DNA of 64,000 nucleotides, from assembly GCA_963971285.1 (NCBI GenBank), contig OZ020253.1, positions 18,922,528-18,986,527 on the forward strand, written 5' to 3'. Below, one piece after another: positions 47,014 to 60,562 of the stretch (positions within the stretch are counted from its first letter, which is position 1; each line of letters starts with the position of its first letter). The DNA comes from Astropecten irregularis (lineage: Eukaryota; Echinodermata; Asteroidea; Paxillosida; Astropectinidae). The notes below the pieces were generated by a model that ran no database searches, was not told where the DNA came from, and saw only the letters and a program-made list of their open reading frames with translations. The translations under genes and the position numbers were made by a program.

Positions 47014-48998
47014 CTTTATCACCCAAAGTTTGTTTATTCCTGATCTCTTACTTAGCTTCTTCTGATCAGCTTAAATGAGGTATCTTATGAAAGCTTATAA
47101 GCTGAAGTTAATCCTAAGACTGAGTTTGTTAAAATTCTTAATTAATTATTCACGTGACAGCTCATTTGCATATTTAATTAGTCAATTTTGTTAGCAGCGT
47201 ATCTCAAGAACTACAAATGCTATGAAAATAATTCTTTTTCCAAAAGCTTTGTTACATCGTGTAGTTGTGCATGCTGCCAAGAAATTTACAGTGACGTCAT
47301 CATGACGTCATCAAAAATGCTGATTTTTATTATTAGCAGCATATCTCGAGAACGGTAAGTGCTACGGCAATGATTCTTTTTGTAAAAGCTTTGTTACATC
47401 ATGTAGTTGTGCATGCTGCCCCAAAATTTACAGTGACGTCATCATGAAGTCATCAAAAAAGGTAATTTTTAATTCTTTTATAATTCAGCACGTGACAGCT
47501 CATTCAAATTTTTAATTAGTCAATTTTGTTAGCGGTGTATCTCGAGAACGACAAAGGCTATGAATATGATTCTTTTTGCAAAAGCTTAGTTACATCATGT
47601 AGTTGTGCATGCTGCCAAGAAATTTACCGTGACGTCATCATGACGTCATTAAAAAAAGGTAATTTTTGGTTAGCAGTATATCTCGAGAACGGTAAGTGAT
47701 ACGATAACGGGTTCTTTTTGTAAAAGCTTTGAAAGACCCTGGAGATGTGCATGCTGTTGTGAAATTAACTGGACATCATTATGACGTCATCAAAAGGCAT
47801 AATAAATGTTTGCAGGATATCTTGAGAATGACAAAAGCTATGGTAATGATTCTTTTCGCAAAATCTTTGTTATAGCCTTTAGAAGCACGCTGCTTTGTTA
47901 ATGACCATGACGTCATCATGACGTCATCGGAGCTTATAAAGCTGATCAAATAAGTCGGAACAGCTCCGTGTTCGTCCACGAACACTTAAATGTCTAGTTA
48001 TTATTATACTTTATCACCCAAAGTTTGTTTATTCCTGATCTCTTACTTAGCTTCTTCTGATCAGCTTAAATGAGGTATCATATGAAAGCTTATAAGCTGA
48101 AGTTAATCCTAAGACTGAGTTTGTTAAAATTCTTAATTAATTATGCACGTGACAGCTCATTTGCATATTTAATTAGTCAATTTTGTTAGCAGCGTATCTC
48201 GAGAACTACAAATGCTATGAAAATAATTCTTTTTGCAAAGGCTTAGTAGCATCATGTAGTTGTGCATGCTGCCAAGAAATTTACCGTGTCGTCATCATGA
48301 CGTCATCAAAAATGCTGATTTTATTTTTAGCAGCATATCTCGAGAACGGTAAGTGCTACGGTAATGATTCTTTTTGTAAAAGCTTTGTTACATCATGTCG
48401 TTGTGCATGCTGCCCCGAAATTTACAGTGACGTCATCATGAAGTCATCAAAATAGAGAATTTTTAATTATTTAATAATTAAGCACGTGACAGCTCATTTA
48501 AATTTTTAATTAGTCAATTTTGCTAGCAGCGTATCTCGAGAACGACAAAGGCTTTGAATATGATTCTTTTTGCAAAGGCTAAGTTACATCATGTAGTTGT
48601 GCATGCTGCCAAAAAAATTACCGTGGCGTCATTATGACGTCATCAAAAGGCACAATTAATGTTTGCAGGATATCTTGAGAATGACAAAAGCTATGGTAAT
48701 GAATTTTTTTCGCAAAATCTTTGTTATAGCCTTTAGATATGCATGCTGCTTTGGAAATGACCGTGACGTCATTATGACATCTTCAAAAGGCAAAATTTAT
48801 GTTTGCAGCATATCTTCAGAATGACAAAAGCTATGTTAATGATTCTTTTCACAAAAGCTTTGTTAGAAATTTTAGATGCACGCTGCTGTGTAAATGACCG
48901 TGACGTCATCATGACGTCATCGGAGCTTATAAAGTTGATCAAATAAGTCGGAACAGCTCCGTGTTCGTCCACGAACACTTAAATGTCTAGTTATTATT

Positions 48999-50089
48999 AG
49001 CTGTTCCGACATTTCTGATGTCGGAACAGGTTTTGTTTTTGTTCTGATTTTTATTATTATTATTATTATTTTTCTTTATCACCCAATTTTGTTTATTGTT
49101 TATTTCTTCTTAGCTTCTTCTGATCAGCTTAGATGAGGTATCATATGAAAGCTTATTAGCTAAGGATCATACTGGCACTGAGTTGAAGAAATTCTTAATT
49201 AATTAAGCACGTGACAGCTCATTTGAATATTTAATTAGCAAACTTGTTCGCAGCATATCTCGAGAACGGCAAATGCTACGGAAATGATTCTTTGTGCAAA
49301 AGCTTTGTTATATCATGTAGTTGTGCATGCTGCCAAGAAATTTAGTGTGACGTCATCATGACGTCATCAAAAAAGCTGATTTTTGATTAGCACTATATCT
49401 CGAGAACGGTAAGTGCTACGGTAATGATTCTTTTTGCAAAAGCTTTGTTATATCATGTAGTTGTGCATGCTGCCAAGAAATTTAGTGTGACGTCATCATG
49501 ACGTCATCAAAAAAGCTGATTTTTGATTAGCACTATATCTCAAGAACGGTAAGTGCTATGGTAATGATTCTTTTTGCAAAAGCTTTGTTATATCATGTAG
49601 TTGTGCATGCTGCCAATAAATTTACCGTGACGTCATCATGACGTCATCAAAAATGCTGATTTTATTATTAGCAGCATATCTCGAGAACGGTAAGTGCTAC
49701 GGTAATGATTCTTTTTGTAAAAGCTTTGTTACATCATGTTGTTGTGTAAGGAAATTGTTGGTTTATAGCAGTATATCTCAAGAACGGTAAGTGCTACGGT
49801 ATTGGTTCTTTTTGTAAAAGCTTGGTTAGACCCTGTAGATTTGCATGCTGTTGTGAAATTAACTGTGACGTCATTATGAAGTCATCAGAAGTCATAATTT
49901 ATGTTTGCAGCATATCTTGAGAATGACAAAAGCTATGGTAATGATTCTTTTCACAAAAGCTTTGTTAGAAACTTTAGATGCACGCTGCTTTGTAAATGAC
50001 CGTGTCATCATGACGTCATCGGAGCTTATAAAGCTGATCAAATAAGTCGGAACAGCTCCGTGTTCGTCCACGAACACTTAAATGTCTAG
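48999..50089 (+). mobile_element. Uninterrupted element (subfamily f)
   Basis: The body begins CTTTATCACCCAATTTTG. It has two successive monomers with TTTAGTGTGACGTCATC that look like a recent local duplication, and a partly deleted monomer near 49740. The tail has lost a few bases in its last CRE pair. Confidence 0.8.
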
Positions 50090-51799
50090 TTATTATTATA
50101 CTTTATCACCCAAAGTTTGTTTATTGCTTATCTCTTCTTAGCTTCTTCTGATCAGCTTAGATGAGGTATCATATGAAAGCTTATAAGCTAAGGATCATTC
50201 CGACACTGAGTTGTAAAAATTCTTCATTAATTAAGCACGTGACAGCTCATTTGCATATTTAATTAGTCAATTTTGTAACCGAGGTATCTCGAGAACGACA
50301 AAGGCTATGAATATGATTCTTTTTGCAAAAGCTTAGTTACATCATATAGTTGTGCATGCTGCCAAGAAATTTACTGTGACGTCATCATGACGTCATCAAA
50401 AATGCTGATTTTATTATTAGCAGCATATCTCAAGAATGGTAAGTGCTACGGTAATGATTCTTTTTGTAAAAGCTTTGTTACATCGTGTAGCTGTGCATGC
50501 TGCCCCAAAATTTACAGTGACGTCATCATGACGTCATCGAAAAATGTAATTTTTTGTTTAAAGCAGTATATCTCGAGAACGGTAAGTGCTACGGTAATGG
50601 TTCTTTTTGTAAAAGCTTTGTTAGACCCTGTAGATGTGCATGCTGTTGTGAAAATAACTGTGACGTCATTATGACGTCTTTAAAAGGCATAATTTATGTT
50701 TGCAGCATATCTTGAGAATGACAAGCTATTGTAATGATTCTTTTCACAAAAGCTTTGTTAGAAACTTAAGATATGCATGCTGCTTTGTAAATGACCGTGA
50801 CGTCATCATGACGTCATCGGAGCTTATAAAGCTGATCAAATAAGTCGGAACAGCTCCGTGTTCGTTCACGAACACTTAAATGTCTAGTTATTATTATTAT
50901 TCTTTATCACCCTCTAAGCTTGTTAACAGCTTATCTCTTCTTAGCTTCTTCTGATCAGCTTAGATGAGGTATCATATGAAAGCTTATAAGCTAAGGATCA
51001 TACTGGCACTGAGTTGTAAAAATTCCTCATTAATTAGGCACGTGACAGCTCATTTGCATATTTAATTAGTCAATTTTGTTAGCAGCATATCTTGAGAACG
51101 ACAAAGGCTATGAATATGATTCTTTTTGCAAAGGCTTAGTAGCATAATGTAGTTGTGCATGCTGCCAAGAAATTGACCGTGACGTCATCATGACGTCATC
51201 AAAAATGCTGATTTTATTATAAGCAGCATATCTCGAGAACGGTAAGTGCTACGGTAATGATTCTTTTTGTAAAAGCTTTGTAACATCATGTAGTTGTGCA
51301 TGCTGCCCCTAAATTTACAGTGACGTCATCATGACGTCATCAAAAAAAGGTAATTTTTGGTTTATAGCAGTATATCTCGAGAACGGTAAGTGTTACGGTA
51401 TTGGTTCTTTTTGTACAAGCTTTGTTAGACCCTGTAGATTTGCATGCTGTTGTGAAATTAACTGTGACGTCATTATGACGTCATCAAAAGGCATAATTTA
51501 TGATTGCAGCATATCTTGAGAATGACAAAAGCTATGGTAATGATTCTTTTCACAAAAGCTTTGTTAGAAACTGCAGATGCATTCTGCTTTGTAAATGACC
51601 ATGACGTCATCGGAGCTTATAAGGCTGATCAAATAAGTCGGAACAGCTCCGTGTTCGTCTACGAACACTTAAATGTCTAGTTAGCTGTTCCGACATTTCT
51701 GATGTCGGAACAGGTTTTGTTTTTGTTCTGATTAGCTGTTCCGACATTTCTGATGTCGGAACAGGTTTTGTTTTTGTTCTGATTTTTATTATTATTATT

Positions 51800-54700
51800 A
51801 GCTGTTCCGACATTTCTGATGTCGGAACAGGTTTTGTTTTTGTTCTGATTTTTATTATTATTATTATTATACTTTATCACCCAAAGTTTGTTTATTGCTT
51901 ATCTCTTCTTAGCTTCTTCTGATCAGCTTAGATGAGGTATCATCTGAAAGCTTATAAGCTAAGGATCATTCCGTAACTGAGTTGTAAAAATTCTTCATTA
52001 ATTAAGCACGTGACAGCTCATTTGCATATTTAATTAGTCAATTTTGTAACCAGCGTATCTCGAGAACGGTAAATGCTACGGAAATGATTCTTTTTGCAAA
52101 AGCTTAGTAACATCATGTAGAGGTGCATGCTGCCATTAAAATGGTCGTGACGTCATCATGACGTCATCAAAAGGCTGTTTTTACGAAGCATATATTTTGA
52201 AAACGACATGTGCCACGGTAATGATTCTTATTGCTTATCTTTTCTTATCTTCGAGTGATTAATAGCTTAGATGAAGTATCTTAGGAATGCTTTTATAGGC
52301 TAAGGATCATTTTCACACTATAACAAAAATCCTTCATTAATTAGGCACGTGACAGCTCATTTGCATATTTAATTAGACTTTTTTGTAACCACCATATCTC
52401 GAGAACGACAAAGGCTATGAATATGATTCTTTTTGCAAAAGCATAGTAGCATCAGCTAAAGTATTATTATTATACTTTATCACCCAAAGTTTGTTTATTG
52501 CTTATCTCTTCTTAGCTTCTTCTGATCAGCTTAGATGAGGTATCATCTGAAAGCTTATAAGCTAAGGATCATTCCGTAACTGAGTTGTAAAAATTCTTCA
52601 TTAATTAAGCACGTGACAGCTCATTTGCATATTTAATTAGTCAATTTTGTAACCAGCGTATCTCGAGAACGGTAAATGCTACGGAAATGATTCTTTTTGC
52701 AAAAGCTTAGTAACATCATGTAGAGGTGCATGCTGCCATTAAAATGGTCGTGACGTCATCATGACGTCATCAAAAGGCTGTTTTTACGAAGCATATATTT
52801 TGAAAACGACATGTGCCACGGTAATGATTCTTATTGCTTATCTTTTCTTATCTTCGAGTGATTAATAGCTTAGATGAAGTATCTTAGGAATGCTTTTATA
52901 GGCTAAGGATCATTTTCACACTATAACAAAAATCCTTCATTAATTAGGCACGTGACAGCTCATTTGCATATTTAATTAGACTTTTTTGTAACCACCATAT
53001 CTCGAGAACGACAAAGGCTATGAATATGATTCTTTTTGCAAAAGCATAGTAGCATCAGCTAAAGTATTATTATTATACTTTATCACCCAAAGTTTGTTTA
53101 TTGCTTATCTCTTCTTAGCTTCTTCTGATCAGCTTAGATGAGGTATCATCTGAAAGCTTATAAGCTAAGGATCATTCCGTAACTGAGTTGTAAAAATTCT
53201 TCATTAATTAAGCACGTGACAGCTCATTTGCATATTTAATTAGTCAATTTTGTAACCAGCGTATCTCGAGAACGGTAAATGCTACGGAAATGATTCTTTT
53301 TGCAAAAGCTTAGTAACATCATGTAGAGGTGCATGCTGCCATTAAAATGGTCGTGACGTCATCATGACGTCATCAAAAGGCTGTTTTTACGAAGCATATA
53401 TTTTGAAAACGACATGTGCCACGGTAATGATTCTTATTGCTTATCTTTTCTTATCTTCGAGTGATTAATAGCTTAGATGAAGTATCTTAGGAATGCTTTT
53501 ATAGGCTAAGGATCATTTTCACACTATAACAAAAATCCTTCATTAATTAGGCACGTGACAGCTCATTTGCATATTTAATTAGACTTTTTTGTAACCACCA
53601 TATCTCGAGAACGACAAAGGCTATGAATATGATTCTTTTTGCAAAAGCATAGTAGCATCAGCTAAAGTATTATTATTATACTTTATCACCCAAAGTTTGT
53701 TTATTGCTTATCTCTTCTTAGCTTCTTCTGATCAGCTTAGATGAGGTATCATCTGAAAGCTTATAAGCTAAGGATCATTCCGTAACTGAGTTGTAAAAAT
53801 TCTTCATTAATTAAGCACGTGACAGCTCATTTGCATATTTAATTAGTCAATTTTGTAACCAGCGTATCTCGAGAACGGTAAATGCTACGGAAATGATTCT
53901 TTTTGCAAAAGCTTAGTAACATCATGTAGAGGTGCATGCTGCCATTAAAATGGTCGTGACGTCATCATGACGTCATCAAAAGGCTGTTTTTACGAAGCAT
54001 ATATTTTGAAAACGACATGTGCCACGGTAATGATTCTTATTGCTTATCTTTTCTTATCTTCGAGTGATTAATAGCTTAGATGAAGTATCTTAGGAATGCT
54101 TTTATAGGCTAAGGATCATTTTCACACTATAACAAAAATCCTTCATTAATTAGGCACGTGACAGCTCATTTGCATATTTAATTAGACTTTTTTGTAACCA
54201 CCATATCTCGAGAACGACAAAGGCTATGAATATGATTCTTTTTGCAAAAGCATAGTAGCATCATGTAGTTGTGCATGCTGCCAAGAAATTTACCATGACG
54301 TCATCATGACGTCATCAAAAATGCTGATTTTATTATAAGCAGCATATCTCGAGAACGGTAAGTGCTACGGTAATGATTTTTTTGTAAAAGATGTAGTTGT
54401 GCATGCTGCCTCGATTTTACAGTGACTTCATCATGACGTCATCAAAAAAGGTAATTTTTGGTTTATAGCAGTATATCTCGAGAACGGTAAGTGCTACGGT
54501 ATTGGTTCTTTGTAGATTTGCATGCTGTTGTGAAATTAACTGTGACGTCATCATGACGTCATCAAAAGGCATTATTTATGTTTGTAGCATATCTTGAGAA
54601 TGACAAAAGCTATGGTAATGATTCTTTTCACAAAAGCTTTGTTAGAAACTTTAGATGCACGCTGCTTTGTAAATGACCGTGACGTCATCATGACGTCATC

Positions 54701-56472
54701 GGAGCTTATAAAGCTGATCAAATAAGTCGGAACAGCTCCGTGTTCGTCCACGAACACTTAAATGTCTAGTTATTATTATACTTTATCACCCAAAGTTTGT
54801 TTATTGCTTATCTCTTCTTAGCTTCTTCTGATCAGCTTAGATGAGGTATCATCTGAAAGCTTATAAGCTAAGGATCATTCCGTAACTGAGTTGTAAAAAT
54901 TCTTCATTAATTAAGCACGTGACAGCTCATTTGCATATTTAATTAGTCAATTTTGTAACCAGCGTATCTCGAGAACGGTAAATGCTACGGAAATGATTCT
55001 TTTTGCAAAAGCTTAGTAACATCATGTAGAGGTGCATGCTGCCATTAAAATGGTCGTGACGTCATCATGACGTCATCAAAAGGCTGTTTTTACGAAGCAT
55101 ATATTTTGAAAACGACATGTGCCACGGTAATGATTCTTATTGCTTATCTTTTCTTATCTTCGAGTGATTAATAGCTTAGATGAAGTATCTTAGGAATGCT
55201 TTTATAGGCTAAGGATCATTTTCACACTATAACAAAAATCCTTCATTAATTAGGCACGTGACAGCTCATTTGCATATTTAATTAGACTTTTTTGTAACCA
55301 CCATATCTCGAGAACGACAAAGGCTATGAATATGATTCTTTTTGCAAAAGCATAGTAGCATCAGCTAAAGTATTATTATTATACTTTATCACCCAAAGTT
55401 TGTTTATTGCTTATCTCTTCTTAGCTTCTTCTGATCAGCTTAGATGAGGTATCATCTGAAAGCTTATAAGCTAAGGATCATTCCGTAACTGAGTTGTAAA
55501 AATTCTTCATTAATTAAGCACGTGACAGCTCATTTGCATATTTAATTAGTCAATTTTGTAACCAGCGTATCTCGAGAACGGTAAATGCTACGGAAATGAT
55601 TCTTTTTGCAAAAGCTTAGTAACATCATGTAGAGGTGCATGCTGCCATTAAAATGGTCGTGACGTCATCATGACGTCATCAAAAGGCTGTTTTTACGAAG
55701 CATATATTTTGAAAACGACATGTGCCACGGTAATGATTCTTATTGCTTATCTTTTCTTATCTTCGAGTGATTAATAGCTTAGATGAAGTATCTTAGGAAT
55801 GCTTTTATAGGCTAAGGATCATTTTCACACTATAACAAAAATCCTTCATTAATTAGGCACGTGACAGCTCATTTGCATATTTAATTAGACTTTTTTGTAA
55901 CCACCATATCTCGAGAACGACAAAGGCTATGAATATGATTCTTTTTGCAAAAGCATAGTATTATCATGTAGTTGTGCATGCTGCCAAGAAATTTACCATG
56001 ACGTCATCATGACGTCATCAAAAATGCTGATTTTATTATAAGCAGCATATCTCGAGAACGGTAAGTGCTACGGTAATGATTTTTTTGTAAAAGATGTAGT
56101 TGTGCATGCTGCCTCGATTTTACAGTGACTTCATCATGACGTCATCAAAAAAGGTAATTTTTGGTTTATAGCAGTATATCTCGAGAACGGTAAGTGCTAC
56201 GGTATTGGTTCTTTGTAGATTTGCATGCTGTTGTGAAATTAACTGTGACGTCATCATGACGTCATCAAAAGGCATTATTTATGTTTGTAGCATATCTTGA
56301 GAATGACAAAAGCTATGGTAATGATTCTTTTCACAAAAGCTTTGTTAGAAACTTTAGATGCACGCTGCTTTGTAAATGACCGTGACGTCATCATGACGTC
56401 ATCGGAGCTTATAAAGCTGATCAAATAAGTCGGAACAGCTCCGTGTTCGTCCACGAACACTTAAATGTCTAG
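51800..56472 (+). mobile_element. Element with internally duplicated body
   Basis: One head (51800) but two tails (CTAG at 54769 and 56472). The body from 51871 is expanded by tandem duplication (see the 51871-56482 repeat), which copied one tail without a head. Excluding the duplicated tail restores bracket balance and agrees with the T-run scar at 58337. Confidence 0.7.
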
Positions 56473-56482
56473 TTATTATTAT
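51871..56482 (+). repeat. 603-bp and 1703-bp higher-order tandem duplication
   Basis: Body starts (ACTTTATCACCC) occur at 51871, 52474, 53077, 53680, 54780 and 55383: steps of 603, 603, 603, 1100 and 603. The 603-bp unit ends at a private junction, CATCAGCTAAAGTATTATTA. The block 53077-54779 (1703 bp, including a tail) is repeated as 54780-56482. Units look almost identical, so the expansion is recent, or it is an assembly matter. Confidence 0.85.
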
Positions 56483-56483
56483 T

Positions 56484-57337
56484 AGCTGTTCCGACATTTC
56501 CGATGTCGGAACAGGTTTTGTTTTTGTTCTGATTTTTATTATTATTATTATACTTTATCACCCAATTTTGTTTATTGTTTATCTCTTCTTATCTTCTTCT
56601 GATCAGCTTAGATGAGGTATCATATGAAAGCTTATAAGCTAAGGATCATACTGGCACTGAGTTGAAAAAATTCTTAATTAATTAGCCACGTGACAGTCAT
56701 TTGAATATTTAATTAGTCAATTTTGTTAGCAGTATATCTCGAGAACGGAAAGTGCTACGGAAATGATTCTTTTTGCAAAAGCTATGTAATAGCATGTAGA
56801 TGTGCATGCTGCCATGAAATTTACCGTGACGTCATCATGACGTCATCAAAAAAGCTGATTTTTTTTTTAGCAGTATATCTCAAGAACGGTAAATGCTACG
56901 GTAATGATTCTTTTTCCAAAAGCTTAGTTATATCATGTAGTATTGCATGCTGCCACGAAATTTACTGTGACGTCATTATGACGTCATCAAAAAGGCTGAT
57001 TTTTGGTTCACAGCATATCTCAAGAACGGTAAATGCTACGGAAATAATTCTTTTTGCAAAAGCTTAGTTATATCATGTAGTTGTGCATGCTGCTACAAAA
57101 ATTACCATGACGTCATCATGACGTCATCAGAAAGGCTGATTTTTGGTTCACAGCATATCTCGAGAACGACAAATGCTATGGTAATGATTCTTTTTGTAAA
57201 AGCTTTGTTATATCTTGTAGTTGAGCATGCCGCTACGAAAATGAATATGACGTCATTATGACGTCATCAGAGCTTATAAAGTTGATTAAATAAGTCGGAA
57301 CAGCTCCGTGTTCGTCCACGAACACTTAAATGTCTAG
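56484..57337 (+). mobile_element. Uninterrupted element (subfamily f-like body)
   Basis: The head TTTCCGATG with GTTCTG precedes a body starting ACTTTATCACCCAATTTTG. Monomers here are more diverged than in most copies (TATTGCATGCTGCCACG, AACGGAAAGTGC), suggesting an older or separate lineage. Confidence 0.8.
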
Positions 57338-58345
57338 TTATTATTATTATTATACTTTATCACCCAAAGTTTGTTTATTCCTGATCTCTTACTTAGCTTC
57401 TTCTGATCAGCTTATTTGAGGTATCATATGAAAGCTTATAAGCTGAAGTTAATCCTAAGACTGAGTTTGTTAAAATTCTTAATTAATTATGCACGTGACA
57501 GCTCATTTGCATATTTAATTAGTACATTTTGTTAGCAGCGTATCTCAAGAACTACAAGTGATATAAAAATAATTCTTTTTCCAAAAGCTTTGTTACATCA
57601 TGTAGTTATGCATGCTGCCAAGAAATTAACAGTGACGTCATCATGACGTCATCAAAAATGCTGATTTTTATTAGAAGCAGCATATCTCGAGAACGGTAAG
57701 TGCTAAGGCATTGATTCTTTTTTGTAAAAGCTTTGTTACATCATGTAGTTGTGCATGCTGTCCCAAAATTTACAGTGACGTCATCATGAAGTCATCAAAA
57801 AAGGTAATTTTTAATTCTTTAATAATTAAGCACGTGACAGCTCATTCAAATTTTTAATTAGTCAATTTTGTTAGCAGCATATCTCGAGAACGACAAAGGC
57901 TATGAATATGATTCTTTTTGCAAAGGCTTAGTAGCATAATGTAGTTGTGCATGCTGCCAAGAAATTTACCGTGACGTCATCATGACGTCATCAAAAATGA
58001 TGATTTTTTGTTTATAGCATCATATCTCGAGAACGGTAAGTGCTACGGTAATGATTCTTTTTGTAAAAGCTTTGTTACATCATGTAGTTGTGCATGCTGC
58101 CCCTAAATTTACAGTGACGTCATCATGACGTCATCAAAAAAGGTAATTTTTGGTTTATAGCAGTATATCTCGAGAACGGTAAGTGCTACGGTATTGGTTC
58201 TTTTTGTAAAAGCTTTGTTAGAAACTGCAGATGCATGCTGCTTTGCATAAAATGACCATGACGTCATCGGAGCTTATAAGGCTGATCAAATAAGTCGGAA
58301 CAGCTCCGTGTTCGTCCACGAACACTTAAATGTCTAGTTTTTATT

Positions 58346-58394
58346 AGCTGTTCCGACATTTCTGATGTCGGAACAGGTTTTGTTTTTGTTCTGA

Positions 58395-58435
<41 letters not shown>

Positions 58436-59417
58436 CTTTATCACCCAAAGTTTGTTTATTCCTGATCTCTTACTTAGCTTCTTCTGATCAGCTTATTTGA
58501 GGTATCATATGAAAGCTTATAAGCTGAAGTTAATCCTAAGACTGAGTTTGTTAAAATTCTTAATTAATTATGCACGTGACAGCTCATTTGCATATTTAAT
58601 TAGTACATTTTGTTAGCAGCGTATCTCAAGAACTACAAGTGCTATAAAAATAATTCTTTTTCCAAAAGCTTTGTTACATCATGTAGTTATGCATGCTGCC
58701 AAGAAATTAACAGTGACGTCATCATGACGTCATCAAAAATGCTGATTTTTATTAGAAGCAGCATATCTCGAGAACGGTAAATGCTAAGGCATTGATTCTT
58801 TTTGTAAAAGCTTTGTTACATCATGTAGTTGTGCATGCTGTCCCAACATTTACAGTGACGTCATCATGAAGTCATCAAAAAAGGTAATTTTTAATTCTTT
58901 AATAATTAAGCACGTGACAGCTCATTCAAATTTTTAATTAGTCAATTTTGTTAGCAGCATATCTCGAGAACGACAAAGGCTATGAATATGATTCTTTTTG
59001 CAAAGGCTTAGTAGCATAATGTAGTTGTGCATGCTGCCAAGAAATTTACCGTGACGTCATCATGACGTCATCAAAAATGATGATTTTTTGTTTATAGCAT
59101 CATATCTCGAGAACGGTAAGTGCTACGGTAATGATTCTTTTTGTAAAAGCTTTGTTACATCATGTAGTTGTGCATGCTGCCCCTAAATTTACAGTGACGT
59201 CATCATGACGTCATCAAAAAAGGTAATTTTTGGTTTATAGCAGTATATCTCGAGAACGGTAAGTGCTACGGTATTGGTTCTTTTTGTAAAAGCTTTGTTA
59301 GAAACTGCAGATGCATGCTGCTTTGCATAAAATGACCATGACGTCATCGGAGCTTATAAGGCTGATCAAATAAGTCGGAACAGCTCCGTGTTCGTCCACG
59401 AACACTTAAATGTCTAG
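58346..59417 (+). mobile_element. Uninterrupted element
   Basis: A complete copy of the CTTATTTGAGG type with the shortened 3' region. Inserted in the remaining TTTTTATT of the 51683 head. Confidence 0.85.
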
Positions 59418-60431
59418 TTATTATTATTATTATACTTTATCACCCAAAGTTTGTTTATTCCTGATCTCTTACTTAGCTTCTTCTGATCAGCTTAAATGAG
59501 GTATCATATGAAAGCTTATAAGCTGAAGTTAATCCTAAGACTGAGTTTGTTAAAATTCTTAATTAATTATGCACGTGACAGCTCATTTGCATATTTAATT
59601 AGTCAATTTTGTTAGCAGCGTATCTCGAGAACTACAAATGCTATGAAAATAATTCTTTTTCCAAAAGCTTTGTTACATCATGTAGTTGTGCATGCTGCCA
59701 AGAAATTTACAGTGACGTCATCATGACGTCATCAAAAATGCTGATTTCTATTATTAGCAGCATATCTGGAGAACGGTAAGTGCTACGGTAATGATTCTTT
59801 TTGTAAAAGCTTTATTACAACATGTAGTTGTGCATGCTGCCCTGAAATTTACAGTGACGTCATCATGAAGTCATCAAAAAAGGTAATTTTTAATTCTTTA
59901 ATAATTAAGCACGTGACAGCTCATTTAAATTTTTAATTAGTCAATTTTGTTAGCAGCGTATCTCGAGAACGACAAAGGCTATGAATATGATTCTTTTTGG
60001 AAAGGCTTAGTTACATCATGAAGTTGTGCATGCTGCCCCGAAATTTACAGTGACGTCATCATGACGTCATCAAATAAGGTAATTTTTGGGTAATAGCATT
60101 ATATCTCGAGAACGGTAAGTGCTACGGTATTGGTTCTTTTTGTTAAAGCTTTGTTAGACCCTGTAGATTTGCATGCTGTTGTGAAATTGACTGTGACGTC
60201 ATTATGACGTCATCAAAAGGCATAATTTATGTTTGCAGCATATCTTGAGAATGGCAAAAGCTATGGTAATGATTCTTTTTACAAAAGCTTTGTTAGAAAC
60301 TTTAGATGCACGCTGCTTTGTAAATGACCGTGACGTCATCATGACGTCATCGGAGCTTATAAAGTTGATCAAATAAGTCGGAACAGCTCCGTGTTCGTCC
60401 ACGAACACTTAAATGTCTAGTTATTATTATT

Positions 60432-60531
60432 AGCTGTTCCGACATTTCCGATGTCGGAACAGGTTTTGTTTTTCTTCTGATTAGCTGTTCCGACATTTCC
60501 GATGTCGGAACAGGTTTTGTTTTTGTTCTGA

Positions 60532-60562
<31 letters not shown>

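Larger units (their letters stand above)
30366..47997 (+). mobile_element. Interrupted element, four insertions in its TTA run
   Basis: Head at 30366; short TTA or TT remnants separate the elements ending at 33346, 36551, 43320 and 46978. The body resumes at 46979 and ends at 47997. Its body resembles that of 33349-36551 (markers AGCGGTGTATCTCGAG and AACTGGACATCATTATGACG). Confidence 0.65.
30303..48990 (+). mobile_element. Interrupted element, ~17.6 kb of insertions
   Basis: Head at 30303; by bracket order its body resumes at 47998 and ends in CTAG at 48990. Part of that body is closely similar to the four-copy group at 40580-46978 (markers GTGTCGTCATCATGACG and ATCAAAATAGAG). Confidence 0.65.
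15322..50887 (+). mobile_element. Second-level element, interrupted many times
   Basis: Head at 15322, nested in the TTA run of the 15256 element. Its own TTA remnants separate insertions at 17450, 26272, 27139, 29424, 30298 and 48991. Its body resumes after 50089 and ends in CTAG at 50887. At least seven independent insertions entered this one short run. Confidence 0.7.
15256..51680 (+). mobile_element. Outermost element of the nest, interrupted (subfamily a)
   Basis: The head at 15256 has the subfamily-a form (TTTCGGATG hairpin loop, GTTTAGTTTTTGCTTAG). Bracket counting pairs it with the body resuming at 50888 and the tail ending 51680. That body is one of only three with CTTTATCACCCTCTAAGC, and the other two directly follow the only other subfamily-a heads (26277, 27198). 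The element itself is about 860 bp; some 35.5 kb of younger insertions lie in its TTA run. Confidence 0.8.
51734..58337 (+). mobile_element. Interrupted element of the second nest
   Basis: The head entered the T-run of the 51683 head. It contains 51800-56472 and 56484-57337; the body resumes at 57338 and ends in CTAG at 58337. Confidence 0.65.
51683..60420 (+). mobile_element. Interrupted element of the second nest
   Basis: Head at 51683, directly after the 15256 element ends. The 51734 insertion entered at GATT, leaving the rest of its T-run to reappear after the 58337 tail as CTAGTTTTTATT, a scar that identifies the correct partner. The body resumes at 59418 and ends at 60420. Confidence 0.7.
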
